The notes beneath the pieces are model-generated. The model saw nothing but the letters and a program-made list of their open reading frames with translations, ran no database searches and was not told where the DNA came from. 64,000 nt of DNA, taken from NCBI GenBank assembly GCA_000018565.1, contig CP000875.1, forward strand, positions 2,495,199 to 2,559,198, written 5' to 3'. Every line of letters starts with the position of its first letter. Position 1 is the stretch's first letter. The position numbers were made by a program, and so were the translations under genes. Below are positions 17,080 through 25,736 of this stretch, piece after piece. The stretch comes from Herpetosiphon aurantiacus DSM 785. GTDB lineage: Bacteria > Chloroflexota > Chloroflexia > Chloroflexales > Herpetosiphonaceae.

Positions 17080-19773
17080 CTAGCTTGGTTGGGGATAGTG
17101 TTTTCCAAACCCACGCGATTGAAGCTGCCAGCTTAAGCCAGCATCGTTGGTCGCACAAATCGTTCCTTCATCGCCTATTACCCAATAATGACTGGACGAT
17201 AATCCATGAACTCCCCAGAGGCTCATGCCTGTGGTGGTGCTTTGCTGGTGCCACGTGTTGCCAGCATCACGAGTCATAAGAATTGTGTCGCTACGACCGA
17301 CGGCCCAGCCTGTTTGACCATCAGGCAAAAAATGCACAGCCGCTAGGTGTTTTTGGGTTGGAGTTGGCTGGAGTTGCCATGAACCGCCTGCATCGCGGCT
17401 ATGCAAAATCGTCCCGCGATCACCCGCAATCCAGCTGTGGGTCGATGTCGGCTGGCAATGAATGGCTGCGAAGTTTTTGTCACAGCCACTGGCTTGGATT
17501 TGCCACGAAGCTCCGCCATCGGTGGTTGCGAGAATGGTGCCATGATCACCAACGGCCCAGCCATGCTGTGCATCAGCAAAATCTAGCCCCCATAAAATTT
17601 GGTCAGTAGCGAATGGTGCTTGTTGCCACGAAGCTCCGCCATCGGTGGTTGCGAGAATGGTGCCATGATCACCAACGGCCCAGCCACGCTGCGCATCAGC
17701 AAAATAGACAGCTAAAAGATCAGAGCTACAGGGATTTGGTTGAACAATCCAGCTATGTCCAGCATCCGACGTATGGATAATGCTGCCCTCACGCCCAACT
17801 GCCCATGCCTTTGTTCCATCACCAAGACTATGAATTGCATAGAGGTTTTTAATTATTGGGCTACTATGGACACGCAGGCTGGTTGCGCTAGCCTGTTTGC
17901 TGAACAGCGAGCCACCATCACCAACGATCCAACCAATTTGACCATCGGGCACGAAATCAATCCCATACAGGTTTTTTCCGGTAGCACTGACTTGCGCAGT
18001 CCACGTGGTGCCACGATCAGGACTGGTTAGAACTGTACCGCCATCACCCACAATCCACGTGATTGCGGCGTGCGAATTGTGAGTGATCCAGCGCAGCGCT
18101 TGGCGACTAAGCTGGGTTTGGGTTTGCCAATGCTGGTCTGTCGTCAATTTTGACCAACATTGGCCAGATTGGGTAATGAGGTAGATTTGTTGATCAATCA
18201 GGACAAGATCAGTAAAGGTCTGTTGCGGATCGCAAGCATGCTGCTGCCAGCTGTTTCCGGCATCGATTGTTTGGAGCAGCGTTCCATTACTGCCGCAAAT
18301 CCAAACCTCTTGCTGATTAACAATCTGGATCGCGAGCAAGGCTGCATCGCAAGCACTCGGCTGTTGGTGCCATGTTTGGCCAGCATTATTGGTCGCGAGA
18401 ATTGTGCCATGTGCGCCGACAATCCAGCCAGCTTGTCCATCGGCAGAAAATGATATCGCATAATAGTCTGCAACACCAAATCCTAATAATTTTTGTCGCC
18501 AATCCCGTCCTGCATTATGCGTCGATAATACCGTACCTGCTGCACCGACAATCCAACCAACCTGCTGATTGATAAACCACATTCCGTAGTAATTAACTGA
18601 GGATGGCGAACGTTGCTGCTGCCAACTTTTTCCCGCATCGGTGGTTGCGAGAATTGTGCCGTGCGAACCAACCGCCCAGCCAATCGTCCCTGTCGGATTA
18701 CTACAGACGGCCCAAAGTGGCTGGGCTACGCCACTGGTTTGGGTTCGCCAACTGCGGCCATAATCAGTTGTATGGATAATCGTACCAGCGTGGCCAACCG
18801 CCCAGCCGGTTTGACCATGTTGATCAAAGGTCAGCGCCATGAGCTGCTGATCAGCACCATTTAATTGAATTTGCCAGTGATTGCCATGATCGTTCGTTGA
18901 AATAATAATTCCGTCATCACCAACCGCCCAGCCATGCAGGAGATCGCGACTACTGGCAAGGGCTACAAGATCTTTGCTGGTTTTGCTCTGTTGAGCTTGC
19001 CACGTCTGCCCAGCATCGTGGGTGCGATAGAAACTGCCATCATCGCCACTAATCCAAGCTGCGCATTCGCTTGCATCAGCCACAATCCCATAGAAATCCT
19101 TGTTGCTTGGAGTATGGACAGGATTCCATGTTTGGCCAGCATCGTTGGTTATCAACACTGTTCCTGCACGCCCAACGATCCAAGCGACCTGCTGATTAAC
19201 TGCAAATACGCTGCGTAAATCGTTGCTGGTTGGGCTTGTTTGCTGCTGCCATGTCTGCCCAGCATCGTTGGTTACGAGAATAACCCCACCATGCCCAACG
19301 GCCCAACCATGGACACCATCGGCAGTGCTACAGCGAGCTAATTGCTGATGCAGGCCACTTGATTGAGTTTGCCATGTCTCACCGCCATTCTGGGTTGTCA
19401 AGATAATCCCATCGTCGCCAACCGCCCAGCCGTGGCTTGCGTTAGGTGCAAAGGCGACACCATAGAGATTATGCTCAGAACCGCTGGCTTGCTGCTGCCA
19501 TGAAACACCAGCATCGTTGGTCGCGATGATAATCCCATCGCGACCAACCGCCCAGCCATGCAGCCGATTAATAAAGGTAACAGCGCGTAAATCTTTTTCG
19601 GTCACCTCATGCTGTTGCCAAGACGTACCGCCATTGTTGGTCGAAACAATTAACCCACCATCGCCGACCGCCCAACCAACCTGTGGGTCGATCAAACAAA
19701 CACCTTGAAGATTCATACTGCGTGGCGTAAGTTGCCAACCAACAGCATCCTGCACGTATTGTTGATCGGTCAT
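17080..19773 (-). CDS. Giant cytoplasmic beta-propeller protein (Ycf48/BNR-like repeats)
   Basis: 897 residues made almost wholly of about 21 repeats of about 42 residues, one of them degenerate, each like GWAVGDHGTILATTDGGASW. This is the Ycf48/HCF136 or BNR-type blade; 21 blades could form three seven-bladed propellers (inference). There is no signal peptide or membrane segment, so it should stay in the cytoplasm. I start at the ATG at 19773, which overlaps the stop of the preceding ATP-grasp gene (ATGA) and has AGGAG upstream; an in-frame start exists at 19824. Ycf48 assists photosystem II assembly, but nothing here points to photosynthesis. A scaffold or substrate-binding role in the pathway is speculation. 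Several blades are near-identical at DNA level, so it expanded recently. Confidence 0.85.
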   Translation of the reverse strand: MTDQQYVQDAVGWQLTPRSMNLQGVCLIDPQVGWAVGDGGLIVSTNNGGTSWQQHEVTEKDLRAVTFINRLHGWAVGRDGIIIATNDAGVSWQQQASGSEHNLYGVAFAPNASHGWAVGDDGIILTTQNGGETWQTQSSGLHQQLARCSTADGVHGWAVGHGGVILVTNDAGQTWQQQTSPTSNDLRSVFAVNQQVAWIVGRAGTVLITNDAGQTWNPVHTPSNKDFYGIVADASECAAWISGDDGSFYRTHDAGQTWQAQQSKTSKDLVALASSRDLLHGWAVGDDGIIISTNDHGNHWQIQLNGADQQLMALTFDQHGQTGWAVGHAGTIIHTTDYGRSWRTQTSGVAQPLWAVCSNPTGTIGWAVGSHGTILATTDAGKSWQQQRSPSSVNYYGMWFINQQVGWIVGAAGTVLSTHNAGRDWRQKLLGFGVADYYAISFSADGQAGWIVGAHGTILATNNAGQTWHQQPSACDAALLAIQIVNQQEVWICGSNGTLLQTIDAGNSWQQHACDPQQTFTDLVLIDQQIYLITQSGQCWSKLTTDQHWQTQTQLSRQALRWITHNSHAAITWIVGDGGTVLTSPDRGTTWTAQVSATGKNLYGIDFVPDGQIGWIVGDGGSLFSKQASATSLRVHSSPIIKNLYAIHSLGDGTKAWAVGREGSIIHTSDAGHSWIVQPNPCSSDLLAVYFADAQRGWAVGDHGTILATTDGGASWQQAPFATDQILWGLDFADAQHGWAVGDHGTILATTDGGASWQIQASGCDKNFAAIHCQPTSTHSWIAGDRGTILHSRDAGGSWQLQPTPTQKHLAAVHFLPDGQTGWAVGRSDTILMTRDAGNTWHQQSTTTGMSLWGVHGLSSSHYWVIGDEGTICATNDAGLSWQLQSRGFGKHYPQPS

Positions 19774-20996
19774 GCATTTACTCCTGCTGGCTCCCACAGT
19801 GCTTGGTGCTCGGCCCAGCGCCAAACCTCAATCAAGCGTTCTTCGGGGTTAGGAGCATCAGTCAGATCAACAATAAACCCGCCGACTTGATCAACACTCA
19901 TTTGCGCTGGTTGTGAGTGCGTACCTGCCTGAATGCTCCAATCGAAGTGGAGGACCCATGGTTGGGGTGGTTTTGCTTGGCGATAGCCGCGAAAAACCCC
20001 AGCTTGCGGTGGAACCAACCCCCAACCGACAATCTTCTTGGGTTGGGTGATCGCCCTTAATCGGCTCGTATCAATCGGCATGCCAGCTTGGCCTTGGATA
20101 AAGAGTTGATTTAGATTAATCCCAAATGCCTGCTCAATTGTTCCGTTGATCATACCGCCACCAGTGCGGCTGGCAATTTCGCAAAAGAACAGCTCATCGC
20201 CAGGAGTATGAAACAACTCAAGGTGAAAGCTGGTGACGGGTGGAGTTGGCAGCAAAGCCAACACTTCTTTGGCCGCTGCGATTAAGCGCTGGGTCAAGTG
20301 ATGTTCGGGCCGAAGCATCTGGCTCGCAGTAAACCAGCCTTGGGTAAAGGATAAACCATTGCCAAGATATTGCGATGGCCAGCAGAAACAGACCTCGTTA
20401 TCGACCAATAATCCATCGACATGATATTGATCGCCTTGGATAAAGCACTCAATTTCTAAACCACGGGGCAGCGGCTGTTGTAAAAACTGGGCCAGATCAT
20501 CCTCGTTTGCCAGCATTTTTGCCCCCAGCGAGCCACTGCCATCATCTGGTTTGACGATTACTGGGTAGCCATGCTGTTCGATAAATTGAATGATATCGAA
20601 CGGCTCGTTGATCGCCTGAAAGATTGGGATATTGACCAGCTGAGTGCGATTAACCAGGTGTTGCTTCATCACAACTTTATTGCGAAAGGCCAAGGCACTA
20701 TCGGCTTGTTGGCCTGGCAACCCAAGATAGCTACGTAAGCGGCCTGCACGCAGAATATCGACCTCTGAAGTTGCAACAATTCGCTCGATTGGCGATTGAC
20801 GATGCAGCCGTAAAGCCTCAAATTCAATCAGGCCACTGTCTTCATAGTTCTCAAATGGCTGAATCGCCGCAAACCCTTGAAAGCCCTGCACACGGTTGGC
20901 AGCCGTAAATAAGCGGGCCTGTGGCACTAAATCGCCAAGCCAATCGCCAAACGGAGCTAAGTGAGGCTTTTGACGATTGAGCACTAAGATCTTCAT
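19770..20996 (-). CDS. ATP-grasp ligase (first of two in the operon)
   Basis: A 408-residue ATP-grasp enzyme. NKVVMKQHLVN begins the core, EQHGYPVIVKPDDGSGSLGA is the ATP-binding loop, GLEIECFIQGDQYHVDGLLV the hinge strand, and FHLELFHT with FFCEIASRTGGG the magnesium site (E and E.A.R instead of the common E.N.R). The N-terminal domain (KILVLNR) is the usual pre-ATP-grasp fold. Such stand-alone enzymes in biosynthetic operons form amide bonds between unactivated acids. It overlaps the monooxygenase gene by 4 bases upstream and the propeller gene by 4 bases downstream, so the three are translationally coupled. It is only distantly similar to the ligase at 15112, suggesting a different bond or substrate. 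Confidence 0.88.
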   Translation of the reverse strand: MKILVLNRQKPHLAPFGDWLGDLVPQARLFTAANRVQGFQGFAAIQPFENYEDSGLIEFEALRLHRQSPIERIVATSEVDILRAGRLRSYLGLPGQQADSALAFRNKVVMKQHLVNRTQLVNIPIFQAINEPFDIIQFIEQHGYPVIVKPDDGSGSLGAKMLANEDDLAQFLQQPLPRGLEIECFIQGDQYHVDGLLVDNEVCFCWPSQYLGNGLSFTQGWFTASQMLRPEHHLTQRLIAAAKEVLALLPTPPVTSFHLELFHTPGDELFFCEIASRTGGGMINGTIEQAFGINLNQLFIQGQAGMPIDTSRLRAITQPKKIVGWGLVPPQAGVFRGYRQAKPPQPWVLHFDWSIQAGTHSQPAQMSVDQVGGFIVDLTDAPNPEERLIEVWRWAEHQALWEPAGVNA

Positions 20997-22375
20997 TCAG
21001 CACCTCGGGCAATCGCCAGCGTGGCACGTTCGGCAGTACTCTTGTTCGGGCGATTGAGCGGGCGATCAAGCCCTAGATGGTCACGTAAGGTTGTGCCTTC
21101 GTAGTCAGTTCGAAACAATCCACGGCGTTGTAATTCAGGAATCACCAAATCAACAAAGTCGTTTAAGCCATCAGGTAAGCTTGGCGGCATGATGTTAAAG
21201 CCATCAGCAGCCTCGTTCACAAACCAATCCTCAAGTTGATTGGCGATCTCGCTGGGGGTTCCAAGAATAAAGCGATGGCCTCGCCCGCCTGCAACCGAGA
21301 GATACAATTGGCGAATCGTGAGGCCTTGGCGTTGGGCTTGCTCGTAGACGAGTTTTTGGCGGCTGGTGCTGCCTTGGGTTTCCGGTAATTCTGGCAATGG
21401 CCCATCCAAGGGATAGCCTGAAATATCAACATCACCCAACAATCCGGTCAATAGCCCTAAACCAACCACCGGATCAACCAGTTCTTGTAAGATTGCATAT
21501 TTGGCTTCGGCCTCGGCTCTGGTTTGCCCAACCACTGCAAACACTCCAGGCATAACCTTGGCTTGTTCAGGCGAGCGTCCATGCTTAATCATTTGGCCTT
21601 TGATGCCACGATAAAATGTTTGGGCTTGCTCAAGCGTTTGATGGGCGGTAAAAATCACTTCGGCCCATTGAGCCGCAAAATCTTGACCGTCTTCTGATGA
21701 GCCAGCCTGCACAATAACTGGGTAGCCTTGGGGCGAACGAGCAAGGTTCAGCGGCCCGCGTACCTGAAAAAATTCGCCACGATGGTGCAACATATGTAGT
21801 TTTTGTGGTTCGAAATAGCGGCCTGTGGCTTTGTCGAAGATAAAGGCATCATCCTCCCAACTATCCCACAATCCTGTTACCACATCCATAAATTCGCGTG
21901 CCCGCCGATAACGGGTGGCATGATCAGGTTGGTGTTGAAGGTTGAAATTTTGGGCCTCAACATCGGTCACCGAGGTCACAACATTCCACCCAGCTCGCCC
22001 ATTGCTCAGAAAATCGAGCGAAGCAAATTTGCGGGCAATATGAAATGGCTCGTTATAGGTGGTTGAAGCAGTTGCCGTCAAACCAATCTTTTGGGTAACC
22101 ATGGCTAAGGCCGAAAGTAAGGTCAGTGGCTCAAACTGAACAATCCGACCCCAACGGCTTAATTCATCTTCATCTTTATAATGGGTGCGGATGCCAACTC
22201 CATCCGAGAGGAAAAGCATATCAAATTTGCCACGTTCAGCGGTTTGAGCCACCTGGGTATAGTGTTGAATTTCAAGCCCAGCATTAGCTGGAGTGTTCGG
22301 GTGTCGCCACGCGGCAACATGGTGGCCAGGTGCTGGCAGAAAAGCCCCAAGTTTCATCTGTCGTTGCGGTTTCAT
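20993..22375 (-). CDS. Flavin-dependent monooxygenase, NtaA/SnaA/DszA type (LLM superfamily)
   Basis: A 460-residue bacterial-luciferase-like enzyme that uses reduced FMN supplied by a separate reductase. Diagnostic stretches are QMKLGAFLPAPGHHVAAWRH, FDMLFLSDGV, TASTTYNEPFHIARKFASLD, GRAGWNVVTS, YPVIVQAGSSEDGQDFAAQW and the C-terminal GTPSEIANQLEDWF. Length and order match the NTA/DBT monooxygenase group rather than short LLM enzymes. Members hydroxylate N, C or S next to acids or cleave C-N bonds. In this operon it could oxidise an amine or carbon of the peptide or its precursor (inference). It is coupled by a 4-base overlap to the ATP-grasp gene. Confidence 0.92.
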   Translation of the reverse strand: MKPQRQMKLGAFLPAPGHHVAAWRHPNTPANAGLEIQHYTQVAQTAERGKFDMLFLSDGVGIRTHYKDEDELSRWGRIVQFEPLTLLSALAMVTQKIGLTATASTTYNEPFHIARKFASLDFLSNGRAGWNVVTSVTDVEAQNFNLQHQPDHATRYRRAREFMDVVTGLWDSWEDDAFIFDKATGRYFEPQKLHMLHHRGEFFQVRGPLNLARSPQGYPVIVQAGSSEDGQDFAAQWAEVIFTAHQTLEQAQTFYRGIKGQMIKHGRSPEQAKVMPGVFAVVGQTRAEAEAKYAILQELVDPVVGLGLLTGLLGDVDISGYPLDGPLPELPETQGSTSRQKLVYEQAQRQGLTIRQLYLSVAGGRGHRFILGTPSEIANQLEDWFVNEAADGFNIMPPSLPDGLNDFVDLVIPELQRRGLFRTDYEGTTLRDHLGLDRPLNRPNKSTAERATLAIARGAE

Positions 22376-22423
22376 TGGTTAATCAACTCCATTATGCACA
22401 CAATCTAAAACTCTTTAGCCGCT

Positions 22424-23386
22424 TTAACTTAATTGGCGAATTGGTGCGCCTGCTAAAAAAGCCTGAATATCTTCAATCGCCTCGCCAAAATAGGCTTTGT
22501 AGTTGCGTTGGGATACATAGCCCAAGTGCGGTGTGGCTAAGACATTTGGCAAGCTACGAAATGGGTGTTGGGCTGGCAGCGGCTCAATCTCAAACACATC
22601 TAAGCCTGCGCCACCAATCCATCCCTGTTCCAAAGCCTGAATCAAGGCAGCTTGATCGACAATCGCTGCGCGAGATGTGTTGATCAGGTAGGCATGACGG
22701 CGCATGCGCTGGAGTTCGGCAGCGCCGATTAAACCGTGCGTCCGTTCGCCTAACACTAAGTGAATCGAAACAATATCACTCTGTTCAAGCAGCTGTTCTT
22801 TGGATACAGCGAGCTGAACACCTAGCGCTTGAGTGCGCTCAGCAGTGAGGTTTTGGCTCCACGCCAACACGTCCATACCAAATGCTTGGGCGACTTTGGC
22901 AACGTTGCTGCCAATTTTGCCTAAGCCTAATAAGCCCAAACGCTGGCCCGCCAAATCCATGCCAACGCTTTGTTGCCATGGGCCATTGGTGCGTAAAGCC
23001 AGATTTTCAGGCACAATCTGGCGAGCCAAGCCTAAAATCAGTGCCCAGGTTAATTCGGCTGGTGGCTCGGAACGGCTCGCCGTGCCACAAACCACCACCC
23101 CTTGGGCTTGGGCTGCTGCCACATCGATCGAGGCATTTCGCATACCCGAAGTGATCAACAGCTTGAGGTTTGGCAATTGGGCTAGTAAATCAGCTTTAAA
23201 TGGTGTTCGTTCGCGCATAATTACCACAATCTCACAATCGTGGATTGCTTGAATTAACGCGGTTTGTTCGCTGAAATAGTTAGAAAAAATCTCTACTTCA
23301 ACCTGTTCGGCTACCACTGACCAATCAGCCATCGCCAAGGCGGCGTGTTGATAATCGTCAAGAATTGCACAGCGTAGTTTTGTCAT
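22424..23386 (-). CDS. D-2-hydroxyacid dehydrogenase family protein
   Basis: A 320-residue NAD-dependent oxidoreductase interconverting 2-hydroxy and 2-oxo acids. The Rossmann motif GLLGLGKIGSNVAKVAQAFG starts near residue 151, the substrate-binding serine-arginine lies in LINTSRAAIVDQ (about 234), and the catalytic histidine is in ATPHLGYVS (about 287). The start DDYQHAALAMADW is typical of the PdxB/SerA-like branch often annotated as hydroxyacid dehydrogenase in biosynthetic clusters. After citrate synthase and aconitase homologues, it could oxidise an isocitrate- or malate-like 2-hydroxyacid, taking the place of isocitrate or isopropylmalate dehydrogenase. It overlaps the epimerase gene by 4 bases. 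Confidence 0.92.
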   Translation of the reverse strand: MTKLRCAILDDYQHAALAMADWSVVAEQVEVEIFSNYFSEQTALIQAIHDCEIVVIMRERTPFKADLLAQLPNLKLLITSGMRNASIDVAAAQAQGVVVCGTASRSEPPAELTWALILGLARQIVPENLALRTNGPWQQSVGMDLAGQRLGLLGLGKIGSNVAKVAQAFGMDVLAWSQNLTAERTQALGVQLAVSKEQLLEQSDIVSIHLVLGERTHGLIGAAELQRMRRHAYLINTSRAAIVDQAALIQALEQGWIGGAGLDVFEIEPLPAQHPFRSLPNVLATPHLGYVSQRNYKAYFGEAIEDIQAFLAGAPIRQLS

Positions 23387-24408
23387 TCGATTGCTCCTTG
23401 AATGGTTAATCCTAAACCTGGAGTTTGCGGTAAACGCAGCGTACCTTGCTCGATCACAAGGCCTTGAAAGGGGTCATTGACCAAATCAAGATGCCCATCA
23501 AGATCAAGGTAATCTGCTAGCCCGGCAAGTTGGGCGATGGCGCTAATTCCAAGGCTGCTTTCAGTTTTACAACCCAACATAACTTTTAAGCCAAATTGCT
23601 TGGCCACGTCGATCATCGTGCGAGCTTGGCGTAAGCCTCCACATTTGAAGAGTTTGAGATTAATTACATCAACACATGTATGCAAGCGCAGCACATCAGC
23701 AAGCCCACGACAATCTTCATCGGCAACTATGGGAATTGGTGAGTGTTGGCGAATTGTGCGCAGTTGGTCGAGGTTGCCCGCTGGAATTGGCTGTTCGATC
23801 AGTTCAACCCCATAGGTATGGCATTGTTGCGCCGCAGCAATCGCTTGATCAACATCCCATGCTCCATTGCCATCAACCCAAATCCGCCCAGCATAGACCT
23901 CGCGTAGTTGGCGCAGGCTATCGAGATTGCTATCGGTTGTGAGTTTGAGTTTAAGAATTGGCCATGCCGCCAATTTTGCAGCCTGTGCGACCAAGGCCTG
24001 CTCCGATTGTGCGCCAAGCGAGAGTGCCGTTGGTGGGATGCTCAACCCTGCCAAGCCCCAAAGCGCGTGGATGGGTTGGGCAACCACCTTGCCCAAAAGA
24101 TCATGCCATGCCATATCGATGCCAGCCATCATTGCAGCCTGATTGCGAACGACTGAGGCTAATTGACCTTGATACAGTTCAAATTGCCATGGTGTGGCGG
24201 TACTAAGCAATGGTTCACAAGCCTGAATCAGCTGTTGAATTTGCTCAACACTAAGTTGGGTTTCTTTGGGGCAAAGTACCGTACCAAAACCACCATACTC
24301 CTGCCAAGTTAATTTGATTACAACTTGGTGCACCGTAGTCGTCGAGCCCTTATTGCTGACAAACGGTTGCTCAAGTTGCAGGCTGAGCACTGTTGTGGTT
24401 AAGTTCAT
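23383..24408 (-). CDS. Enolase-superfamily epimerase/racemase (dipeptide-epimerase-like)
   Basis: A 341-residue enzyme of the muconate-lactonizing/Ala-Glu-epimerase branch. Catalytic residues are in place: the ILKLKLT lysine pair, metal ligands in IWVDGNGAWD, VELIEQPI and PIVADEDC, and the opposite lysine in INLKLFKCGGLRQARTM. These enzymes remove the proton next to a carboxylate and put it back on either side. Members next to peptide ligases often epimerise dipeptides (family knowledge), which fits the two ATP-grasp genes. I start at the ATG at 24408, overlapping the stop of the MFS gene; a longer frame to 24555 lies inside that gene and is unlikely. Confidence 0.9.
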   Translation of the reverse strand: MNLTTTVLSLQLEQPFVSNKGSTTTVHQVVIKLTWQEYGGFGTVLCPKETQLSVEQIQQLIQACEPLLSTATPWQFELYQGQLASVVRNQAAMMAGIDMAWHDLLGKVVAQPIHALWGLAGLSIPPTALSLGAQSEQALVAQAAKLAAWPILKLKLTTDSNLDSLRQLREVYAGRIWVDGNGAWDVDQAIAAAQQCHTYGVELIEQPIPAGNLDQLRTIRQHSPIPIVADEDCRGLADVLRLHTCVDVINLKLFKCGGLRQARTMIDVAKQFGLKVMLGCKTESSLGISAIAQLAGLADYLDLDGHLDLVNDPFQGLVIEQGTLRLPQTPGLGLTIQGAIE

Positions 24409-25697
24409 GAGCTTGTTTCCGCTAAAGCAGCTGGGGTGGTTGCGGCGACAGGTTCTTCGCCAAGTAAGCGCCAGCCCAAAAATCGCGGACTGCCAAGCAC
24501 CAACGCCAGTACAGCAAAGCCGAAACAAATTGCCCCACTGAGCAGCAAGGCCCAATTGAGCGAACTATTGGTAGCACTGGCAATCAATGGAATGCTGATC
24601 GCCGTGATTAGTGACGTTAGCAAATTGCGCGTGATTCCAATCCGCCCTTTGATCGCTCCGCGAATCCGTAATTGCAGCGTGGTCATCAAAACCGTCCACG
24701 AGATCGTGTTGAATGCGCCTAAGCCGAAGCACAGCAGAATGGTGAGCCATTGGTTGCTGAAGAACCCAAGCAGCATAAAACACAGGGCTTGCCCGCCAAT
24801 CCCGACCATAGTTGAGGTACGCGATCCCCAGCGTTTGGAAAGTGGCTCCACCACGCCACCAGAGATCATCGCTCCGATTGCATAAGCACATTCGATTACT
24901 GAGAGCCAATAGACACTGCCATTGTAGCGGGCAGCAATCAGTGGCACGGCGATCAAATTAAACAGGTGCACGGCGACTGCATCAATCGTATTGAGCAACA
25001 AATGCCAAATAAAGCCGACTTCGCGGCGCAGCAAGCCGATCACCTCACCCCAACCGCCAATAATCTGTTGCCAAGCATTCTGAACCTGGGCTTTGGCTTC
25101 GGCAACTACTTCATGATCAGTTAATTGGATAAAACTAACCGCAAGTGCCGAAAAGAGAAAGGTTAAACCATTGATAAAAAAGGCAACAGCAGGCCCAAGG
25201 TAATAGAACACTGGGCTGGCAACAATTACGCCCAATAATTGACCGGCTTGCAAGCTAATATTGGTATAGCCGTTGTAGCGCCCAAGCGAATCGCGGGGAA
25301 TGGCGGCTGGGGCGAGGGCAAAGGTAGCCGCCCGATAAAATGGATGGGCCACCCGAATCACCAGCGTCATCAACATAATCCAGAGCACCACTTGATCGCC
25401 ACCAAGCATCAGGCTGGCAAAACAGACAAATAGACCGCGAATAATTTCAACCTGAATACATGTGCGTTTGGGACTACCGCGGTCAACCCATGGTCCTGCA
25501 ATAAACTGCATTAAGAAGGTTAAGCCCTGTTCGAGAATAATCACTCCACCAAAAGCTGCGGCAGAGCCAGTTCGATCATAGAGTAAAAGCCCGATCGTAA
25601 AAGTTTGCATTCCATTGCCAATGGTTGTGATAAAGGTTGCTGCTAATAACCATAACCCTGCAATTGGAATATTCAAGCGTTTGCTTAGCTGTTGCAT
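24405..25697 (-). CDS. MFS transporter (EntS/NreB-like exporter)
   Basis: A 430-residue integral membrane protein with about 12 helices. It opens GLWLLAATFITTIGNGMQTF and has the MFS loop motif in AGPWVDRGSPKRTCIQVEII between helices 2 and 3, then ISGGVVEPLSKRWGSRT in the second half. The drug/siderophore exporter subgroup fits best. Located in the middle of the operon and coupled to the epimerase gene by overlap, it is the likely export and self-protection route for the product. Confidence 0.9.
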   Translation of the reverse strand: MQQLSKRLNIPIAGLWLLAATFITTIGNGMQTFTIGLLLYDRTGSAAAFGGVIILEQGLTFLMQFIAGPWVDRGSPKRTCIQVEIIRGLFVCFASLMLGGDQVVLWIMLMTLVIRVAHPFYRAATFALAPAAIPRDSLGRYNGYTNISLQAGQLLGVIVASPVFYYLGPAVAFFINGLTFLFSALAVSFIQLTDHEVVAEAKAQVQNAWQQIIGGWGEVIGLLRREVGFIWHLLLNTIDAVAVHLFNLIAVPLIAARYNGSVYWLSVIECAYAIGAMISGGVVEPLSKRWGSRTSTMVGIGGQALCFMLLGFFSNQWLTILLCFGLGAFNTISWTVLMTTLQLRIRGAIKGRIGITRNLLTSLITAISIPLIASATNSSLNWALLLSGAICFGFAVLALVLGSPRFLGWRLLGEEPVAATTPAALAETSS

Positions 25698-25736
25698 GCG
25701 TTCCTCAATAGGGTTCCAGACGCTTTTGTGTATTCG

